Shown here in pieces: positions 5,380 through 8,283 of a DNA stretch of 8,283 nucleotides (the stretch's first letter is position 1; the number at the start of each line of letters is the position of its first letter). The position numbers and the translations under genes were made by a program. The DNA lies in assembly GCA_022561895.1 (NCBI GenBank), contig JADFQH010000088.1:1-8283 (forward strand), given 5' to 3'. A model generated the notes under the pieces. It was not told where the DNA came from, did no database searches, and was given only the letters and a program-made list of their open reading frames with translations. Source of the stretch: Methanobacteriota archaeon. Its GTDB lineage: Archaea > Halobacteriota > Halobacteria > Halobacteriales > Halalkalicoccaceae.

Positions 5380-6438
5380 TTAGTCATCGGCCGTTGCACC
5401 TTCGCCGTACTGTGCAGCCAGCCCGAACTCCTCGCTGACGCCGTCGTCTCGAAGGATCTCCTTCTGGCGCTCGATATCGATGTTGTAGAGTCTGGCGGCG
5501 TTCTCGCCCATGATCTTCTTTTTCACGTCGAGATCCAACTCGACGCCAAACTCCTCGCGCTGGTCGGGCGTCAGCTCCGCTTCCATCACCGCCTCGATGA
5601 GCCATTCCGGCTCCCAGAGGGCGTAGTCGCTACCGAAGAGGATGCGATCTTCGCCGAGCCAAAAGAGGAGTTCGCCCATGATCTCGCCGAACTTCTTTGG
5701 CCTACTTTTGGCGAGCGGCGCGGCGACCGCAAGCCCCCCATACACGTTCGGCTCTTGGGCGGCGATCCAGCAGAAGTCATCGAGTCGGGGCATCCCGACG
5801 TGTTCGACGATGAAGTTGAGTTCAGGAAAGGAGGTCGCCGCGTCATCCACGTCCTTTACGTCGAAGGCATCGCGGTTCAACGGGCGGATGGTGGGTCCCT
5901 TATGGGTGTGGATGTTCTTGATTCCGAGTTCGGCGCATTTCTCGAGATACTCGAAGCTCTCGTCGCTATCGAGTCGCCACCCCTTCGAGTCGCCGTTCCA
6001 TTCGGCCGTATAGACCTTCACTCCTTGAACGTCGAACTCCTCTCTTTGCCGTTCGAGCTCCTTGAGACCGGCCTCACCCTCGCGCGGGTCGAACCGGCCG
6101 TTGACGATGAACCGGCAGGGGTTCTCGTCTTTGAGCTCTGCACACCGGTCGATCGTATTAAAGCCCTCCTTGTAGAACTCGTTCAAGTAGGTTGGCTGGA
6201 AGATCCCCATGTCGGCGTGCCCGTCACCGAACATGTCGTTTCGCAATCGGTCCGCGTCGTACTGGCGGTACTCCTCCAAACTCCACTGACGTTCCTCCGG
6301 CGTAAAGCCGGTGTGGTAGTCGTAGAAACACCGGATGAACTGCTCACCACCTTCGTGTTTGATGTTCTCCTTGCTCGCATTCCACCAATGAATGTGGCCA
6401 TCGATCACGAACACGTCCTCGCCCTCGTGCGTGTACAT
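5380..6438 (-). CDS. Amidohydrolase family 2 metal-dependent hydrolase, propane-cluster type
   Basis: This is a 352-residue TIM-barrel hydrolase of the amidohydrolase-2 family (PF04909). Candidate metal ligands are His15 and His17 (VIDGHIHWW), His177/His179 (IKNIHTHKGPTIRP), His213 (FIVEHVGMPR) and Asp271 (ILFGSDYALWEPEW). FQPTYLNEFY, FIVNGRFDPREGEAGL, GVKVYTAEWNGDSKGW and AAQEPNVYGGLAVA closely recall the amidohydrolase encoded beside actinobacterial propane monooxygenases, whose reaction is, to my knowledge, not established. The start is set at 6438, giving MYTHEGEDVFVIDGHIH as in relatives. A longer frame reaches 6480, but its extra codons lie over a TATA element 30 bp upstream of 6438. 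The DUF59 gene follows after 3 nt. Decarboxylation or lactone hydrolysis are alternative activities for PF04909 proteins, so the substrate is open. Confidence 0.85.
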   Translation of the reverse strand: MYTHEGEDVFVIDGHIHWWNASKENIKHEGGEQFIRCFYDYHTGFTPEERQWSLEEYRQYDADRLRNDMFGDGHADMGIFQPTYLNEFYKEGFNTIDRCAELKDENPCRFIVNGRFDPREGEAGLKELERQREEFDVQGVKVYTAEWNGDSKGWRLDSDESFEYLEKCAELGIKNIHTHKGPTIRPLNRDAFDVKDVDDAATSFPELNFIVEHVGMPRLDDFCWIAAQEPNVYGGLAVAAPLAKSRPKKFGEIMGELLFWLGEDRILFGSDYALWEPEWLIEAVMEAELTPDQREEFGVELDLDVKKKIMGENAARLYNIDIERQKEILRDDGVSEEFGLAAQYGEGATADD

Positions 6439-6461
6439 TGCGTAGGTGAGTAGGGAGTCAT

Positions 6462-6475
6462 CATAATTATAATTT
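6462..6475 (-). promoter_or_regulatory. TATA element of the amidohydrolase-DUF59 operon
   Basis: On the minus strand AAATTATAATTATG is centred 30 bp before the ATG at 6438, the spacing expected for a leaderless haloarchaeal transcript. It is the most AT-rich stretch between the divergent genes, and it lies inside the longer reading frame, which argues against a start at 6480. Confidence 0.65.
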
Positions 6476-6488
6476 CGCACACTGTGCG
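6476..6488. promoter_or_regulatory. Palindromic candidate operator between the divergent amidohydrolase and ADH genes
   Basis: CGCACA-C-TGTGCG is a perfect inverted repeat of two 6-bp arms around one base. It directly abuts the upstream edge of the amidohydrolase TATA element and lies 65 bp upstream of the ADH ATG. A dimeric regulator bound here could influence TFB/TBP loading for the operon and possibly ADH. The regulator's identity is unknown. Confidence 0.5.
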
Positions 6489-6552
6489 GTCTCCTCCTCC
6501 ACGCATCTTACACAATCTTTTTGATGGTATCGATCGTTTGACGACCCGTATC

Positions 6553-7590
6553 ATGCAAGCAGCGCGACTACACGAGTACACGGAGGAGATGGGTGAGGCA
6601 CTCTCGATCGACGAGATCGACCGGCCCAGCCCAACGAGATCGGATCACATCGTCGTCGAGGTCGAGGGGGCGGGCTGGTGTCAGACGGACAACCACATCA
6701 TCGAGGGGATGTGGACCGACTACGTCCCACAGGAGCTACCGATGACGCTCGGCCACGAGAACGCCGGCGAAGTCGTCGAAGTCGGCGACGAGGTGTCCAC
6801 TGTTGACGTCGGCGATAAGGTGCTCTGTCACCCGCTGATGACCTGCGGGCAGTGTCGGGCCTGCCGACTCGGCGACGACATGCACTGTGAGAACGGCGAG
6901 TTCCCCGGCTTGAGTACGGACGGCGGGTTTGCCGACTACCTGCTCACCTCCGAGCGCGCGGCGGTCAAACTCGACGACGTTTCCCCCGTCGAAATCGCCC
7001 CGCATGCGGACGCCGGAATCACGGCGTACCACGCCGCAAAGAAGGCCGTACCGCACCTCTTTCCCGGCAGCCACACGGTGATCATCGGGGTCGGCGGACT
7101 CGGACACATCGGCTTGCAAGCGATCAACGCGATGAGCGCCACCACCACGATCGCCGTCGATCTCAAGGACGATGCGCTCTCGCTCGCGGACCGCCTCGGG
7201 GCGGATCACACGATCAACTCCGGCGACGAGGACGTTGCCGAGACGATCGAGGCGATTACCGACGGGGCGGGCGCTGAGCAGGTGCTCGACTTCGTCGGCG
7301 CGGATGGGACGACCGCGCTCGCGCCCGATATCGTCGCGCCCGGCGGCGACCACCACATCATTGGCTACGGCGGAGATATTCACGAGCCCTCACAAGCACT
7401 GGTCAACGGCGAGTTCTCCTTCGTGGGGAACATCGTCGGGAAGTACACCGAACTGCAAGAACTCGTCTCGCTCGTCGAGAGTGGCGAGATGCATTTGGAG
7501 ACCACACAGTACGGTCTGGGCGAGATCAACGATGTCGCCGAATCGCTCGAACACGGCGAGATCGAGGGCCGGGCCGTGATCGTCCCCTGA
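6553..7590 (+). CDS. NAD-dependent zinc alcohol dehydrogenase (MDR family), propane-cluster type
   Basis: This is a 345-residue medium-chain dehydrogenase/reductase. Catalytic zinc ligands are Cys43 (GWCQTDNHIIEG), His68 with Glu69 (LGHENAG) and Asp153 (HADAGITAYHA), where aspartate replaces the more usual cysteine. The structural zinc site is complete: Cys98, Cys101, Cys104, Cys112. The Rossmann motif is GVGGLG at 179-184, and Asp203 ending the next strand (AVDLK) favours NAD over NADP. It resembles the dehydrogenase accompanying actinobacterial propane monooxygenase genes, which oxidises 2-propanol to acetone or 1-propanol to the aldehyde; the substrate here is inferred. The start is ATG 6553 (MQAARLHEY), as in relatives; a frame extending to 6484 would run through the promoter. 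It is divergent from the amidohydrolase and 12 nt from the convergent regulator. A T-rich stretch at 6515-6522 may be its TATA element, though it is weak. Confidence 0.92.
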   Translation: MQAARLHEYTEEMGEALSIDEIDRPSPTRSDHIVVEVEGAGWCQTDNHIIEGMWTDYVPQELPMTLGHENAGEVVEVGDEVSTVDVGDKVLCHPLMTCGQCRACRLGDDMHCENGEFPGLSTDGGFADYLLTSERAAVKLDDVSPVEIAPHADAGITAYHAAKKAVPHLFPGSHTVIIGVGGLGHIGLQAINAMSATTTIAVDLKDDALSLADRLGADHTINSGDEDVAETIEAITDGAGAEQVLDFVGADGTTALAPDIVAPGGDHHIIGYGGDIHEPSQALVNGEFSFVGNIVGKYTELQELVSLVESGEMHLETTQYGLGEINDVAESLEHGEIEGRAVIVP

Positions 7591-7599
7591 TCGATCACG
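7575..7599. terminator. Hairpin across the ADH stop codon, possible bidirectional terminator
   Basis: CGTGATCG (7575-7582) and CGATCACG (7592-7599) form a perfect 8-bp stem with a 9-nt loop containing the ADH TGA. A 10-bp palindrome TGATCGATCA (7588-7597) overlaps it. The position between convergent genes fits a terminator, but the downstream side (AATCAGTTGTTG) is only mildly T-rich and archaeal terminators depend mainly on U-tracts. Confidence 0.35.
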
Positions 7600-7602
7600 T
7601 AA

Positions 7603-8283
7603 TCAGTTGTTGTGGGCGGTGACCTTCTCGTCGGCGTCGGCATCGATCGTGAGCGCGTTGACGATGAGGCTCGCCTGTGCCCGGCGAAGTCGTTCTGAGA
7701 GCGCTTGGTGGGAGATTTCGAGTTCATCGGCGAGTTCGCCGAGCGTGGTCCCTCTGGGAACTCGGAAGTAGCCGTTTCGAACCGCGAGCCGGAGGGTTTC
7801 GTACTGTCTGTCGGTGAGTCCGTACTGGCCGTACTGTTTTGCGCCGTCGAGTTCGTGGACCTGTGTGATCTCGACGGAGAACCCGCGCTCGCGAAAATCG
7901 TCGTAGACCTCCGAGACCGAATCGTGATCCGGAAATAACATACGTATTTTCCAGATATCGTTCTGGCCGTGGGCCGAAAGCAGCGTCGCGCCCTTTCCGG
8001 TGATCGAGTCGATGAGGAGGTCGATCCGGTCGATCCAGTCCATCTGATAGAAGTTCCCTTCTTCGAGCTCCGAGAGACAGCGGACGTTCTCGACAGTTGA
8101 ATCGGCTTCGAGCGCCGCCTCAAACCTGTCAAAGTCGTCACCAGCCGCCCAGAAAAACGGCAGAACCCGATCTCTTTCGTGGGCGGCAACCCGCTCGACT
8201 TCGATCTCCATCTTCGGGACTTTCGGAAGTGTTTCCGAGAGGGCGAACTCCTCGGCCGGAACGAGCCGGACGCCCGACGCCCC
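7603..8283 (-). CDS. Bat-type HTH_10 transcriptional regulator (N-terminus beyond window)
   Basis: This is a haloarchaeal transcriptional regulator of the bacterio-opsin activator (Bat) type. The C-terminal HTH_10 domain (PF04967) begins LTDRQYETLRLAVRNGYFRV and continues with PRGTTLGELADELEISHQAL and SERLRRAQASLI. The upstream ~150 residues are the Bat-type sensory region without an obvious PAS or GAF fold (FWAAGDDFDRFEAALEADST and onward). An internal ATG at 8211 exists, but the frame continues without a stop for 24 more codons to the window edge and reads VRLVPAEEFALSETL, typical of the N-terminus of this family, so the gene is open at its 5' end. The 226 visible residues are probably nearly the whole protein. 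It is convergent with the ADH gene, and proximity makes it a candidate regulator of the ADH/amidohydrolase module; its own promoter is outside. Confidence 0.92.
   Translation of the reverse strand, partial: GASGVRLVPAEEFALSETLPKVPKMEIEVERVAAHERDRVLPFFWAAGDDFDRFEAALEADSTVENVRCLSELEEGNFYQMDWIDRIDLLIDSITGKGATLLSAHGQNDIWKIRMLFPDHDSVSEVYDDFRERGFSVEITQVHELDGAKQYGQYGLTDRQYETLRLAVRNGYFRVPRGTTLGELADELEISHQALSERLRRAQASLIVNALTIDADADEKVTAHNN

Noticed and set aside
4522..6453. A 643-codon open frame on the plus strand
   Set aside because: It lies antisense to the amidohydrolase and DUF59 genes, which have full family motifs. Its product has no recognisable domain, and long antisense frames are expected from the codon bias of GC-rich genes.
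6736..7383. A 215-codon minus-strand frame
   Set aside because: It is fully antisense to the intact alcohol dehydrogenase, and the product is low-complexity in Arg, Val and Asp with no motif.
7380..8189. A 269-codon minus-strand frame
   Set aside because: It is a shifted-frame shadow of the HTH_10 regulator, rich in Ser/Arg/Thr, and runs across the ADH end.
1..8283. tRNA, rRNA, CRISPR array, insertion sequence or attachment site
   Set aside because: None was seen: no cloverleaf-like sequence with a T-loop motif, no regularly spaced short repeats, no transposase motif and no long terminal inverted or flanking direct repeats.

Overview
The window is mostly haloarchaeal (class Halobacteria). 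It has high GC with C/G-ending codons, strongly acidic proteins, overlapping operon genes, and two genes whose TATA-like elements sit about 28-30 bp upstream of the ATG with no leader. The genus cannot be told from the sequence. It probably comes from a metagenomic or draft assembly, because the first ~150 bases do not fit: they encode the end of a bacterial-type ribosomal protein uS3, fused in frame to what looks like the last residues of IlvC.

Layout. Bases 1-211: bacterial uS3 C-terminal fragment, then a probable IlvC tail. Bases 204-3549 (+): the distal part of a branched-chain amino acid operon, made of a small acidic protein with two tandem repeats, a possible 20-residue bridging ORF, leuC, leuD and leuB. 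Every junction in this run overlaps, by 8, 4, 4, 4 and 8 nt. LeuC and LeuD form isopropylmalate isomerase and LeuB is 3-isopropylmalate dehydrogenase, so together they turn 2-isopropylmalate into the leucine precursor 2-oxoisocaproate. Bases 3550-4159 (-): a 42-residue protein that abuts the leuB stop, and a two-helix membrane protein with a SHOCT domain. Bases 4160-4423: intergenic region with two inverted repeats and a leaderless-type promoter. Bases 4424-4609 (+): a 61-residue four-cysteine zinc-ribbon protein.

Bases 4624-7590 form the most distinctive part. An amidohydrolase gene and a DUF59/MIP18-type gene form a minus-strand pair, and a zinc alcohol dehydrogenase diverges from them. A perfect 13-bp palindrome lies in the shared promoter region. 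By sequence, these three proteins resemble the accessory set encoded beside actinobacterial soluble di-iron propane monooxygenases (PrmABCD/MimABCD). No monooxygenase subunit lies in this window. Bases 7603-8283 (-): a Bat/HTH_10-family transcriptional regulator, convergent with the dehydrogenase and cut off by the right edge. It is a plausible local regulator of the module. No RNA genes, CRISPR arrays or insertion sequences were seen.
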